Below, one piece after another: positions 53,915 through 62,967 of a stretch of DNA of 64,000 nucleotides. The DNA is from CAIMUS01 sp963708455 (GTDB lineage: Bacteria; Pseudomonadota; Gammaproteobacteria; Competibacterales; Competibacteraceae), in NCBI GenBank assembly GCA_963708455.1, contig CAVPSQ010000001.1:62001-126000 (forward strand), in the 5' to 3' direction. The notes below the pieces were generated by a model. The model did not search any database. It was not told the DNA's origin and was given only the letters and a program-made list of their open reading frames with translations. Numbering within the stretch: the first letter of the stretch is position 1; every line of letters starts with the position of its first letter. Position numbers and translations under genes: made by a program.

Positions 53915-55466
53915 GAGTTTGTCTGACTTGCCCAGCATAATGAGGTAAGATGACCTAACGTACCTGATGAGCCTGGCGATGAGCAACCAATTTATCCCCA
54001 TAGAACGTGACCAGCCGGTGGTGATCCCGGTGCAGGAGTGGCTGGCAGAGGATCATCTGGCGCGCTTCATTGTCGAGATCGTGGAGAGTCTGGATGTCAC
54101 CCCGCTGGAAGCGGCGTACAGTGGTGGCGGCTCGGCGCCCTATCCACCGAAGATGATGCTGGCACTGTTGTTTTATGGCTATGCCACTGGCATTTTTTCC
54201 AGTCGGGCGTTGGAGCGAGCCACCTATGAGCTGATCCCGGTGATTTATATCACGGGTAACACGCACCCGGATCACAACAGCATCAATACGTTCCGGAAGC
54301 GGTTTCTGGGGGAACTGAAGGGTCTGTTGGTGCAGATTTTGCTACGGGCGTATGCGCTGGGGGTGTTGCAGTTAGGCAACGTGAGTTTGGATGGGAGCAA
54401 AGTGCACGCCAACGCCAGCAAACATAAGGCGATGAGCTGGGACTATGCCAACCGGTTGGAGGAGCAGTTGCAGGCGGAGGTAGAGGCGTTATTACAGCAG
54501 GCCGAGGCGAGTCACACCGAGCCGGTCCCCGGGCTGAAGGTGGCCGACGAAGTGGCGCTCCGGCAGGCCCGGTTGCAGCAGATCGGGGAGGTGAAAGCGG
54601 AACTGGAGGCTCGTGCCCAAGCCCGGTATGCGCAGGAGCAAGCGGCCTATGAAGCGAAGCTGGCCGAGCGGCGGGCGAAGGAACAGGCCCGTGGTCGCAA
54701 GTTAGGGGGCCGTCCCCCCAAGCCGCCGGAACCGGGTCCACAGGACAAGGATCAAGTCAATTTTACCGACCCGGAGTCGCGCATTATGCCGGTGAGCGGC
54801 GGCGGGTTTGAGCAGAGCTACAATGCGCAGGCCGGGGTGGATCATGGCAGTCGCCTGATCGTGGAAAACCACGTCAGCCCGAACCCGAACGATAAACAGG
54901 AACTGCAACCGGCGCTGGACAACTTCAGCCAGTTACCGGAGGAACTCGGTCAGGTCGACCATCTGCTGGCGGACACTGGCTATTTCAGTGAGGCCAACGT
55001 CAAGGCTTGTGAACACGCTACCATTACCCCGCTGCTCGCCACGGGTCGTGCGGAGCATCATCCCACCCTGGAAGAACGCTTTGCTGACCCGGGTAAAGCC
55101 CCAGACACCGCTGATCCGGTAGTCCGGATGGAACACCGATTGCAAACCCCCGAAGGCAAGGCACTGTATGCCAAACGCAAGTCCACCGTCGAGCCGGTGT
55201 TTGGCATCATCAAGCACGTGATGGGGTTTCGGCAATTTCTGTTACGGGGTTTGCAAGCCGTGCAGGGCGAGTGGAATTTGGTGTGCATCGCCTACAATTT
55301 AAAACGGCTGCAAGTATTGGTGGCAGGATAGGTCTGCCTGCAGGGAGGATAAAGGCGCTCTGAGGGCGATAAATGCCCTCGGAAAGGGCGATAGAAACGC
55401 AAAATGTGCGTTTTTTCGGCCTCGTGATAGGAAAATTGAAGTTCCGACCCTAAGTCAGACAAACTC
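53915..55466 (+). mobile_element. IS1182-family element, 1,552 bp, inserted in a CTAG target
   Basis: Perfect 15-base inverted repeats GAGTTTGTCTGACTT lie at 53915-53929 and 55452-55466. CTAG flanks both sides (53911-53914 and 55467-55470). The interior holds one intact transposase. The element is opposite in orientation to parA. Confidence 0.9.
53967..55331 (+). CDS. IS1182-family transposase
   Basis: The 454-residue protein has the IS1182 layout: an N-terminal DUF772-like domain (PPKMMLALLFYGYATGIFSS, then ERATYELIPVIYITG). It continues with VSLDGSKVHANASKHKAMSW, a long charged coiled coil (about 160-245), the DDE core (MPVSGGGFEQSYNAQAGVD, HLLADTGYFSE) and KRKSTVEPVFGIIKHVMGFR with the catalytic Glu. 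The frame is intact. Confidence 0.92.
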   Translation: MSLAMSNQFIPIERDQPVVIPVQEWLAEDHLARFIVEIVESLDVTPLEAAYSGGGSAPYPPKMMLALLFYGYATGIFSSRALERATYELIPVIYITGNTHPDHNSINTFRKRFLGELKGLLVQILLRAYALGVLQLGNVSLDGSKVHANASKHKAMSWDYANRLEEQLQAEVEALLQQAEASHTEPVPGLKVADEVALRQARLQQIGEVKAELEARAQARYAQEQAAYEAKLAERRAKEQARGRKLGGRPPKPPEPGPQDKDQVNFTDPESRIMPVSGGGFEQSYNAQAGVDHGSRLIVENHVSPNPNDKQELQPALDNFSQLPEELGQVDHLLADTGYFSEANVKACEHATITPLLATGRAEHHPTLEERFADPGKAPDTADPVVRMEHRLQTPEGKALYAKRKSTVEPVFGIIKHVMGFRQFLLRGLQAVQGEWNLVCIAYNLKRLQVLVAG

Positions 55467-55895
55467 CTAGGCCAAGCCGCTCCAGATGATCCCAGCCGGG
55501 GGGACAGTCGAAAATGACGGCATCATAGGCACTGGGTTCTGCATTGTATGCGGCTACCGCATCGGCCAGCGCCTCCGGATCCAGACGGGTCACCTCATGG
55601 CCCTTCAATCCTGGATCGCCTGGCAGTACCCATAAATGTGCGGTTGCCTGGACAGGTGCAGGATTGTGACCCAGCAGCAGTTCTGCCGAGCCTGGACAGG
55701 TGGGGTCCGCTCCTAAGCCCCAGGCTGCATTGCTCTGTGGATCCAGGTCGATCAGCAGAACTCGATTTCCCTGATCAGCCAGGACAGAGGCGATGCCACA
55801 GGCGATGGTGGTTTTGCCTACCCCACCCTTGCCGGCGGCCACTGCGATTCGTAATTGCGCCATAAAAATTGTCTCCCTAATAAATGGTTCTCTGG

Positions 55896-56106
55896 TCAGT
55901 CGTCCCAATCACGGCGATCTTCCGCGGCGAAAATCTTTTCGGACTGTCTGGTTAGAAGCATGGTCTCCCGTTCGACGGCCTCGATATCGCCCCGAGACAC
56001 GCGGTCGACGAAGTCGTCGGCAAGCCAAACAACGGCATCAACGTCGTTGGGTTTGGGTTTCGTTTGGCGGAACCCAGATTGCGCTCCGAAAACTCCGCTC
56101 CATTCA
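55896..56106 (-). pseudogene. C-terminal remnant of an unrecognised gene upstream of parA
   Basis: The minus strand reads WSGVFGAQSGFRQTKPKPND, then VDAVVWLADDFVDRVSRGDI and ends AAEDRRDWDD at a TGA at 55896. It has the look of the tail of a small nucleotidyltransferase-like or DUF6932-type protein, but no start is present and the 5' end is missing. It ends 32 bases before the parA ATG. Confidence 0.4.
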
Positions 56107-56132
56107 GGCTAAGCTGGCTGCTTTTCTAGAGA

Positions 56133-56330
56133 TCACCATCCTCTCTCCGTATTTCCGCCAATCAGATCATCCCAGACATCTTCATAAATGGCGTGCAGAG
56201 GCAGCAGCAACAAGGGTTGAGCGAGTTCTATCACCGCCTCGCCGCCCCACAGTTCGTAGCGTAAGCCGTCCCGGTCTTCCAAGTCTTCCAACTCGTCGAA
56301 CGTCAAGGGCTTGACAGCAGGTTCTGCCAT
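56133..56330 (-). pseudogene. Uma2/DUF820-like N-terminal remnant
   Basis: The 65-residue frame starts MAEPAVKPLTFDELEDLEDR and contains LRYELWGGEAVI, the typical N-terminus of Uma2-type PD-(D/E)XK nucleases. It then changes to unrelated sequence ending NTERGW. The catalytic domain is missing, so it is debris. Confidence 0.5.
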
Positions 56331-56400
56331 TGTGTAACTCTCTAGATCAAATGGTCGGTAATTTTACGTGGTTAAGATGAAACATTCAGCCGGTTGAATC

Positions 56401-56541
56401 GAGCAAAGATCAGCCTGGATACGCCGCTTCCGCAAGCGCAACGGCGCGGCCGTCATCATCACCCAGGGCATCGACGATATCTACCGCAGCGAGAGCGGGC
56501 AGGCGATTATCAGTAACTCCGCCAATGTGTTCCTGCTGGAG
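56401..56541 (+). pseudogene. TraC/VirB4-type conjugation ATPase remnant
   Basis: A plus-strand segment without a start reads RRFRKRNGAAVIITQGIDDI, then SESGQAIISNSANVFLLEQI. This matches the region of F-type TraC ATPases that carries the ITQ-D pattern and the NSxxxFLL segment. Only about 47 codons remain. It shows that a type IV secretion gene cluster once lay here. Confidence 0.6.
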
Positions 56542-56545
56542 CAGA

Positions 56546-56827
56546 TTAGGGAGCAAACACCTCCTCCAAACGCCGGGCTTCCAATAACCGCTCTGCCCAG
56601 CGATCCAAGTCTTCCCGGCTGGCGTCTGCCAGCCGGGTCTCTACTCATTCCGGCAGTTCTCCAAAGCGCCGGTTAAGTTGCTTCTTCAAGAGTTCATCGT
56701 TGTAGTCGCTGGGCCGCCAACTGGGATCGTCATCCGCCAACACCGCCATACTCACCACCGACCCCTCCCAAAAAAATCGCGGAAAAGACGGGCCGCTACC
56801 GCGGCCAACAGAGTTCAGAGTTTTCAT
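56546..56827 (-). pseudogene. Rpn/PD-(D/E)XK-type protein remnant with DUF4351 tail
   Basis: The frame reads VVSMAVLADDDPSWRPSDYN, a motif of Rpn-like PD-(D/E)XK proteins. After an internal deletion it continues RRFGELPE, a TGA in place of Trp, and then VETRLADASREDLDRWAERL to EEVFAP, typical of DUF4351 C-termini. The 5' end is missing: its ATG overlaps the stop of the NACHT gene by four bases, which may be fortuitous. Confidence 0.65.
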
Positions 56828-59800
56828 CGTTCAGAGAAGAATGGGGACACCACCACCCGAAAACCGCAGTCGCCGTCGCGAGCGCCGGGGCCGCCGACGC
56901 TGACGGCGCGCGCGGCGCAGCGGACGGACCTGAAGTAGCCGAACGAGCCGCCCCGCCCCATCCGGCGGTCACCGTTCTTCGGTCCCGGCGGATCCTCACG
57001 TGGACTCACAGCGTAATAGTTCGGATCATACCAATCAGCGACCCATTCCCAAACATTTCCCGCCATATCCTGACAGCCATAAGGACTGGCGCCGTCCGGA
57101 TAAGCGCCCACCGGCGTCGTCCCACGACCGGAGACATTGCACTTATTGCCATCCCAGTTGTTGCCCCAGGGATAGCGGCGTCCGTCCACGCCCCGCGCCG
57201 CCTTTTCCCACTGCGCCTCGGTCGGCAGGCGCTTCCCGCACCATTCGCCATAGGCGCAGACATCGTTCCAGGTCACACAGACTACCGGGTGGCGCTCCTT
57301 ACCGGGCTGGAAGGCGCTGCGCCACTCCCCCTGCGCCCGATAGCCCGTCGCCTGCACGAACTGCGCGAACTGGGCGTTCGTTACCGGAAACGGGTCGATC
57401 CAGTACGCCGACAGAAAAACCCGGTGCGCCGGGCGTTCATGAGCCCAACCTGTATCGTCGCTGCCCATAATGAACTCGCCCGCCGGCACGTAGACCAGAG
57501 GATGGCCCAGCGAATCGAGCAGGGCGAGAATTCGGGCGCGCAATGCTGAAGCGACCTGAGGCAGTTGCCCGTGAAGCAGGCGTAGGATAGGGCCCACATC
57601 GGCAAAAAGCGTATCCAGCATGGCTTTGTCCGCCATCCGCGCCAAAGCAAGCACGGCCGCCAGTGCGACCGCCGGCTGCGTTTCAGCCGCCGTCACCGCC
57701 GCGGTCAGGACCGGCGTGGCGCCCCACGCCGCCAACTCCGCCAGGGCGTCGGCGGCAACCTGACGCTGCGCCTTGTCCTGCAACCGCTGTTGCAGATCGC
57801 CGACAATCCCTGCCGCCAGTTCGCTAAAGGCTTCCGTCGCCAACGGCGAGCTATCGGCCAGACAGCCGGCGGCCAGCAACAGGTCGCGCTCACGCAGTTG
57901 CTGTAGCAGCGCCGTGGCGTTCCGCTCCAGCCCCGTATAAAGGCGGATGACTTCCCGCCACCAGGCATCGCCGGCTTTGTCCAGCAGACGGGCTCCTCCG
58001 CCCTGCGCTTGATAAGCACGCGCGGCGAGGAATTCTTGAAAGGTCAGATGCACGAAGTCGTAGGACGATCGGGATTTCCGTCGCAGCAGACCGGTATGCA
58101 CCATGAGTTCGTCCAGGACCGCGTCCGGTTCAGGCAGATAACCGCCGCAGCCGGGCAATACCGCGGTCAGATACTCCCGCAACGGCTCGTATTCGACGAC
58201 TCGCACATGGGCGGCATGGAAACAGGCCGCCAACTGGGTCAGAATTTGTTGCTTTTGTTCCGGCAGTAAGCGGGGTTGGCGGTCAATTTGGCGTAGGTTG
58301 TCCCAGTCGGTAATCAGTAAATCCACCGCTTCCTCGTACAGTTCCACCCGTCGCTCGGGCAGGCGCCAGTTGCGCTCATACAGCAGCACTATCAGTGAGA
58401 GCAGCAGCGGGTTACTCGCCAGCAGCCGCATGCCGGGACTGCGCCCCAACCCTTGCAGCAGTCCGTCGATCCGGCGTTCCCGTTCCAGCGGGTCGGTGGT
58501 ACCGGCAAACCAGTTGTGTACGAACCGCGTGATCTGCTTTTCTGTCAACGCCTGCACTTCCAACTGGAGGTAGCCGTTCAAGGTACGCGGAAAGCCTGCA
58601 ATCCGGCAGGTCACAATGATCTGATTGCCTTCTCCGTAAGCGGCCCGCAGGCGATTGATCTCCGCCACGACCCGGCGTTGCGCCTGGGGGTCGGCCACTT
58701 CGTCCAGTGCATCCAGCAACAGCATGCACTCGCCTCGCGCCAACCGTCGGACCAGCCAGCGTCGGGCGTTTGGAAAACCGAGTTCCGCCAGCGCTTCGAC
58801 CAGATGATCCTCGATCGGCCGGCTATCGCGTCCCAGGTTATTCAAGGTCAGGAACACCGGCAGCGGGTAGCGGGTTCGCCAATAGAGCAGTCGCCGCAGA
58901 GGCCAGAGCAGTCCCTGAACCCAGAAGGGATAGAGCCAGACAACCAGACTGCCGCCCATCAGCCACCAGGCCCAGGGGCCGACCAGTGCCTGCCAACGGG
59001 CGACGAGCAGTAGACCGATCCCCAAGCAGGCGCCGAAAGTCGTGAATGAACGGGAGAACTTTGCCAACAATAGGAACAGCGCCACGAAAAGACCGAACCC
59101 CGCGCCCGCAGCGAAAAAGGGATGGTCCGAACGGAACACTTCGACCATCCAACCCAGCAGAGCCACCAGGCTTAAGAAAAAGCCTGCCATAAAAACAGTT
59201 AACCCCGACAGGAAACGGCAGGCCGGCTCCAGCCAGCGGGTCAGGCGGGTGGGGATGAGGGTGCGGGCGAACGGGGCCAGCCGTGGGTCACGCTGAATCA
59301 GTTGCAGGATGAGATACTTCAGCAGGGTCGTCTTTCCCGCTCCAGGATCACCGAGCACCACCAGGCGACGGGACAGCAACAGCGCTTCCGGGATATCCAC
59401 TGTGCGCCCTTCGCCCACCGGGGCGGGGGTTTCCTCAGCCGAGTCGGTGTCAGGCGCATCGGGCCGTAACGCCGCGGATGTGTATTCCCCGACTTTCAGG
59501 CTGACATAAATGTTCTCCAACCGTAACGGCTTGGCCCGACCGAGGAAGGTGAACTCGCGATGCTGCGCCAGCAGGTTGCGCAGATAACGCTGGGTGCGGC
59601 GGCGCGTGAACAGCGGCGCGGTGAGTTCCGCCCACCAATCTCTCCAGCCCGCCGGTTGGTGGACCGGTTTTGGCTGCGATTGCTCCCAGTCCCGGACTGC
59701 AAGGCTCACCAGGCTGGCGAGGTGGTCAGGATTCCTGAAATAGCTGACGACATGTTCTCGCTCCAGTTCGCGGCGCAGTTCCTGGATGCACCGGCGGTCC

Positions 59801-60150
59801 TCTGACGCCTCAGCGCCTGCCTCCGGCGGGGCGGATGCCTCATTCTCCTCCGCCAGAAACAGCAGGCAGGTCTTGCTCGTTTGCCGAGCCTGCCGGTATT
59901 CCAGCTCCGTGATGGATTGACGCTGCGGGTTACGATGCGGCGGCCGGTAGCCGTAGCGCCAGGCAAAGATACCCACATACAGGTCGCAGGCGGCCACATC
60001 GGCAAGGCACTTGTCCACCGGGCGCTGGTCCGTGGCAACATAATCCTCCATGGCGATCACCGCATGCCCCATCCGCTGAAGCGTGCGGTAGACGGCGGTG
60101 CGGTGTTTCTCAAGGTCGCTGTAGGTGGATGAAATATAGATTTTTGCCAT
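56824..60150 (-). CDS. DUF4062-NACHT NTPase with inserted membrane helices and C-terminal FGE-sulfatase domain
   Basis: The 1,108-residue protein starts MAKIYISSTYSDLEKHRTAV, a DUF4062 domain (1-160). A NACHT-type STAND ATPase follows, with Walker A GDPGAGKTT at 267-275 and Walker B LLLDALDEV at 477-485. Between them lie about four hydrophobic helices (roughly 313-418), an unusual insertion. A helical/HEAT-like region (about 560-870) leads to a formylglycine-generating-enzyme/sulfatase-modifying fold (about 880-1108: VYVPAGEFIMGSD, RLPTEAQWEKAARG, GNVWEWVADWYD, RGGSFG, CGFRVV). Such proteins are predicted sensors or effectors of conflict systems, and the FGE fold can act as a ligand-binding module. 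It is complete and stands alone. Confidence 0.9.
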   Translation of the reverse strand: MAKIYISSTYSDLEKHRTAVYRTLQRMGHAVIAMEDYVATDQRPVDKCLADVAACDLYVGIFAWRYGYRPPHRNPQRQSITELEYRQARQTSKTCLLFLAEENEASAPPEAGAEASEDRRCIQELRRELEREHVVSYFRNPDHLASLVSLAVRDWEQSQPKPVHQPAGWRDWWAELTAPLFTRRRTQRYLRNLLAQHREFTFLGRAKPLRLENIYVSLKVGEYTSAALRPDAPDTDSAEETPAPVGEGRTVDIPEALLLSRRLVVLGDPGAGKTTLLKYLILQLIQRDPRLAPFARTLIPTRLTRWLEPACRFLSGLTVFMAGFFLSLVALLGWMVEVFRSDHPFFAAGAGFGLFVALFLLLAKFSRSFTTFGACLGIGLLLVARWQALVGPWAWWLMGGSLVVWLYPFWVQGLLWPLRRLLYWRTRYPLPVFLTLNNLGRDSRPIEDHLVEALAELGFPNARRWLVRRLARGECMLLLDALDEVADPQAQRRVVAEINRLRAAYGEGNQIIVTCRIAGFPRTLNGYLQLEVQALTEKQITRFVHNWFAGTTDPLERERRIDGLLQGLGRSPGMRLLASNPLLLSLIVLLYERNWRLPERRVELYEEAVDLLITDWDNLRQIDRQPRLLPEQKQQILTQLAACFHAAHVRVVEYEPLREYLTAVLPGCGGYLPEPDAVLDELMVHTGLLRRKSRSSYDFVHLTFQEFLAARAYQAQGGGARLLDKAGDAWWREVIRLYTGLERNATALLQQLRERDLLLAAGCLADSSPLATEAFSELAAGIVGDLQQRLQDKAQRQVAADALAELAAWGATPVLTAAVTAAETQPAVALAAVLALARMADKAMLDTLFADVGPILRLLHGQLPQVASALRARILALLDSLGHPLVYVPAGEFIMGSDDTGWAHERPAHRVFLSAYWIDPFPVTNAQFAQFVQATGYRAQGEWRSAFQPGKERHPVVCVTWNDVCAYGEWCGKRLPTEAQWEKAARGVDGRRYPWGNNWDGNKCNVSGRGTTPVGAYPDGASPYGCQDMAGNVWEWVADWYDPNYYAVSPREDPPGPKNGDRRMGRGGSFGYFRSVRCAARAVSVGGPGARDGDCGFRVVVSPFFSER

Positions 60151-60318
60151 TGGAACGGTTCGCGTCCTTTATTATGCTTGTCGCGGTAGCTCTGTGCTGA
60201 GCGCGCGGTTGCAGGCGCAGGTAGCCTGTTGTTGCCGGTCCTGGTCCCGGAACGGATTAGTTTGAACCCACACCAGCAGAGTCTGGACGAGTCGTTCCCG
60301 TGAGCGCTGGCAATGCCT

Positions 60319-61251
60319 TCATGACACGAAGCGATTGCGTAGGACACCGATCTTCTCGATGTCCAGTTCGACGATATCACCAGCCTTCAAGTAGCGGCCC
60401 AGTTCCAGGCCGCAGCCGGTGCCGACGGTGCCGGAACCGATGATTTCGCCGGCGTGCAGGGTCTCCGACTGCGAGATAAAGGCGATGATGTCCTCGAACC
60501 GATGATACATGGCGCCGGAATGACCACCGCCCCAGACCTCACCGTTGACTCGGGCGGTCATGTTGAGGTCATAAGGATCACCGATCTCGTCAGCCGTAAC
60601 GATCCAGGGGCCGAACACATTGCCGGTATCGAAGTCCTTGCCCTTGGCAGGACCGAGTTGGCCGGCCATTTCTTTGAATTGCGCGTCGCGGGCGGAACAG
60701 TCGTTGAAGATGGTGAAACCGAAGATGTAGTGTGCGGCTTCGGCGCGAGGGATATCGACGCCGGTGCGGCCGAGGATGCAGGCCAGTTCCAGTTCGAAGT
60801 CCATCACCTTGGAATAGGCCGGCCAGCGGACGTCCTGCTCCGGGCCGATCACCGAGAACCGATTGGCTTTGTAGTAAAGCGGCTGTTCGTACCAGACCGG
60901 GGGAATGGTGTAATGGCGGCCGGTGAGTTGTTCCGCTTGGGCGAAGGCGTTTTTCAAGTGCTCCTCGAACACCATGCAGTCGCGAATCTGGCGCGGCTCC
61001 GGCAGTGGCGCCAGCAGTCGCACGGCGCTCAGGGGAGTGATCGCTGTCGTCACAGGCGCCGCCAGACAGGCCTGCGCCAGTCTCAGCGCTGCCGGACCCC
61101 CATCGATCAGGGCCAGCATGTCGGTCAGGTAGGGGCTGCGGGTACCGGTGGCCGCCCGATGCGCGGCCGCCAGATCGAGCAGACTGGCGCCCCCGTCCAG
61201 CACCGCCCCAATGCGGCGTTGACCATCCTGCTCGAACGTTGCCAGTTTCAT
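60319..61251 (-). CDS. Fumarylacetoacetate hydrolase family protein
   Basis: The 310-residue protein begins MKLATFEQDGQRRIGAVLDG at 61251 and has the FAH fold. Metal-binding acidic residues are visible in MVFEEHLKNAF, VMDFELELACILG and ARDAQFKEMAGQLGPAKGKD, and the end has SGTVGTGCGLELGRYLKAGD. Members hydrolyse or decarboxylate beta-diketone and 2-oxo acid intermediates of aromatic degradation. The start overlaps the stop of the upstream cyclase gene by four bases, so the two form a catabolic operon. The exact substrate is not clear. Confidence 0.9.
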   Translation of the reverse strand: MKLATFEQDGQRRIGAVLDGGASLLDLAAAHRAATGTRSPYLTDMLALIDGGPAALRLAQACLAAPVTTAITPLSAVRLLAPLPEPRQIRDCMVFEEHLKNAFAQAEQLTGRHYTIPPVWYEQPLYYKANRFSVIGPEQDVRWPAYSKVMDFELELACILGRTGVDIPRAEAAHYIFGFTIFNDCSARDAQFKEMAGQLGPAKGKDFDTGNVFGPWIVTADEIGDPYDLNMTARVNGEVWGGGHSGAMYHRFEDIIAFISQSETLHAGEIIGSGTVGTGCGLELGRYLKAGDIVELDIEKIGVLRNRFVS

Positions 61252-62034
61252 GCGGCCTCCGAGTCCAGAATCGCGACGGCCCGGGTCCAGCCGGCGGAAG
61301 CGCCGCGGAGCTTGACCGGGAAACAGGCAAGGGTGAAGCCGTAGGGCGGCAGGGCTTCCAGGTTGTGCAATTTTTCCAGATGACAATAGCCGATCTTCCG
61401 GCTCGCTTTATGGCCTTCCCAGATGATGCGGGGATCGCCGGCGGCGGCGTAGCGCGCGGCGGTGTAGACGAACGGCGCATCCCAGGACCAGCCGTCGGTG
61501 CCGGTTAACCGCACCCCGCGCTCCAGCAGGTAGAGCGTAGCCTCGGCACCCATGCCACAGCCGGCATTAACATAATCGGGCTGGCCGTAGGCCGCGCCGG
61601 CACGGGTATTGATGACCACGATGTCGAGCGGTTGCAGGCGATAGCCAATCCGGTCCAGCTCCGCTTCGACCTCGGCGGCGGTGACCACATGGCCATCCGG
61701 CAACTGGCGGAAGTCGAGCTTGACGCCGGGCTGGAAACACCAGTCCAGCGGCACTTCATCGATGGTCAGGGCGCGCTCCCCCTCATTCATGGTCGAGGCA
61801 AAGTGATACGGCGCGTCCAGATGGGTGCCATTGTGGGTAATCAGTTCGACCTTCTCGATGGCCCAGGCTTCGCCGTCGGGCAGGTCCTCCGGCTTCAGGC
61901 CGGGGAAAAAGGCGCACAGTTGCGCCACCGACATTCTGATGATCGAAATAACTGATACGGGGCATGAACGGGACGGGATCGGAAATGATTTCATTTTCCA
62001 GAGGAATCGAAAGATCGATAATTTGGCGCGGCAT
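61248..62034 (-). pseudogene. Cyclase-family (kynurenine formamidase-like) gene with a frameshift
   Basis: The 5' frame starts MPRQIIDLSIPLENEIISDP at 62034 and reads PRISYFDHQN. The other frame carries on from AQLCAFFPGLKPEDLPDGEA and contains the metal-binding motif HNGTHLDAPYHF, then TRAGAAYGQPDYV and GTDGWSWDAPF. Joined, they make a metal-dependent hydrolase of about 260 residues. The break lies near 61935. The neighbouring FAH-type gene supports a ring-cleavage or amide-hydrolysis step in aromatic or keto-acid catabolism. Given the full conservation on either side, an assembly slip is quite possible. Confidence 0.85.
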
Positions 62035-62154
62035 GGCAGGACTTCGGTAGCATCGGGAGGCTGTCATTATGCCACTGCGACAGAACCGATGGCCGTTTGT
62101 TCTGCCGGATGCGGCCGCTTGCGCCCGGTGACATTCCCTCAACCAAGACTGACA

Positions 62155-62967
62155 ATGGCGCTCTCCAAACACCGACTGTGGTTTTTCATCATCGGCTTGG
62201 CAATGATGGCGGGATGTTCCAGGATCCAGGACAGCTTATTGTATTTCCCCGCGAAGGCGGCGGTGGCGGACGTGGTTTCCAGCCGACTCCACGCCTGGCC
62301 GGCGGCGGAGGATTTTCGTGGGCTGATTGCCGAGCCCGCCCCGCCCGCGCGAGGTACCGTCATCGTGTTTCACGGCAATGCAGGCCATGTCGGTCACCGC
62401 GAATTCTACGCCGCCGTCCTCACTCGGCTTGGGTGGCGGGTGATCCTCGCCGAATACCCCGGTTATGGCCCGCGCGGCGGCCAGTTGGGAGAGCGCCCTC
62501 TGGTCGAGGATGCGGAACAGACCGTCCTTCTCGCACGGCAGCTTTACGGAGCACCTCTATTGGTCATCGGCGAGTCCTTGGGCGCCGGGGTCGCCGCGGC
62601 CGCCAGCGCCCGCCAACCCGGCCGGACCGACGGACTGTTGCTCATCACGCCCTGGGACCGGCTCGAAAGCGTTGCCGTCCATCACTATGGCGGATTGCCC
62701 GTCCGTTGGTTCCTGCGCGACCGCTACGATAGCGTCTCTAACCTCGCCTCGTACGACCGGCCCGTAGTGGTGGCCATCGCCGAGCGGGATGACATCGTTC
62801 CGGCACGCTTCGGCCTGGCCCTGTACGAATCCTTGGCCGCGCCCAAGCAACTGAAGCTCATGAACGGGGTAGGACATAACGATTGGGTTCAGGCGATCGA
62901 CGAGGCCTGGTGGCGCGAGGTGACCGGATTCCTGCTCGGCGGCAGTGAGTTTGCAAAAAAACCTTGA
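62155..62967 (+). CDS. Alpha/beta hydrolase, predicted lipoprotein
   Basis: The 270-residue protein starts MALSKHRLWFFIIGLAMMAG, followed by Cys: a lipoprotein signal with lipobox AGC. The fold markers are GTVIVFHGNAGHVGHREFY, EYPGYGPRGG, the nucleophile elbow GESLGAG and a C-terminal GVGHNDWVQ with the catalytic His. An Asp lies in AERDDIVPARFG. It would be an outer-membrane or periplasm-facing serine hydrolase of the BEM46-like type. Upstream in-frame sequence reads through the divergent gene and was not used. Confidence 0.88.
   Translation: MALSKHRLWFFIIGLAMMAGCSRIQDSLLYFPAKAAVADVVSSRLHAWPAAEDFRGLIAEPAPPARGTVIVFHGNAGHVGHREFYAAVLTRLGWRVILAEYPGYGPRGGQLGERPLVEDAEQTVLLARQLYGAPLLVIGESLGAGVAAAASARQPGRTDGLLLITPWDRLESVAVHHYGGLPVRWFLRDRYDSVSNLASYDRPVVVAIAERDDIVPARFGLALYESLAAPKQLKLMNGVGHNDWVQAIDEAWWREVTGFLLGGSEFAKKP

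Larger units (their letters stand above)
53570..55863 (-). pseudogene. parA: parA partition ATPase gene, split by an IS1182-type element
   Basis: The 5' part (55467-55863) begins MAQLRIAVAAGKGGVGKTTI, the deviant Walker A of ParA, then LLIDLDPQSNAAWGLG and VIFDCPPGWDHLERLG. The 3' part (53570-53910) reads VAANIALIVVDAHPFAIQGA to EWLKHG. Removing the IS with one CTAG joins RLGL to VAANI in frame and gives 245 residues, the usual ParA size. As it stands the protein ends GLGVCLT inside the IS and lacks the C-terminal half, so partition by this operon should be impaired. The ATG at 55863 was chosen because the Walker motif starts nine residues later. Confidence 0.92.

Noticed and set aside
60454..61344. 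Plus-strand open frame of 296 codons over the FAH-family gene
   Set aside because: Antisense to a well-conserved hydrolase gene with metal ligands; no ribosome-binding site or known motif.
61825..62154. N-terminal extension of the alpha/beta hydrolase
   Set aside because: It reads antisense through the cyclase-family gene; the lipoprotein signal begins at the ATG at 62155.
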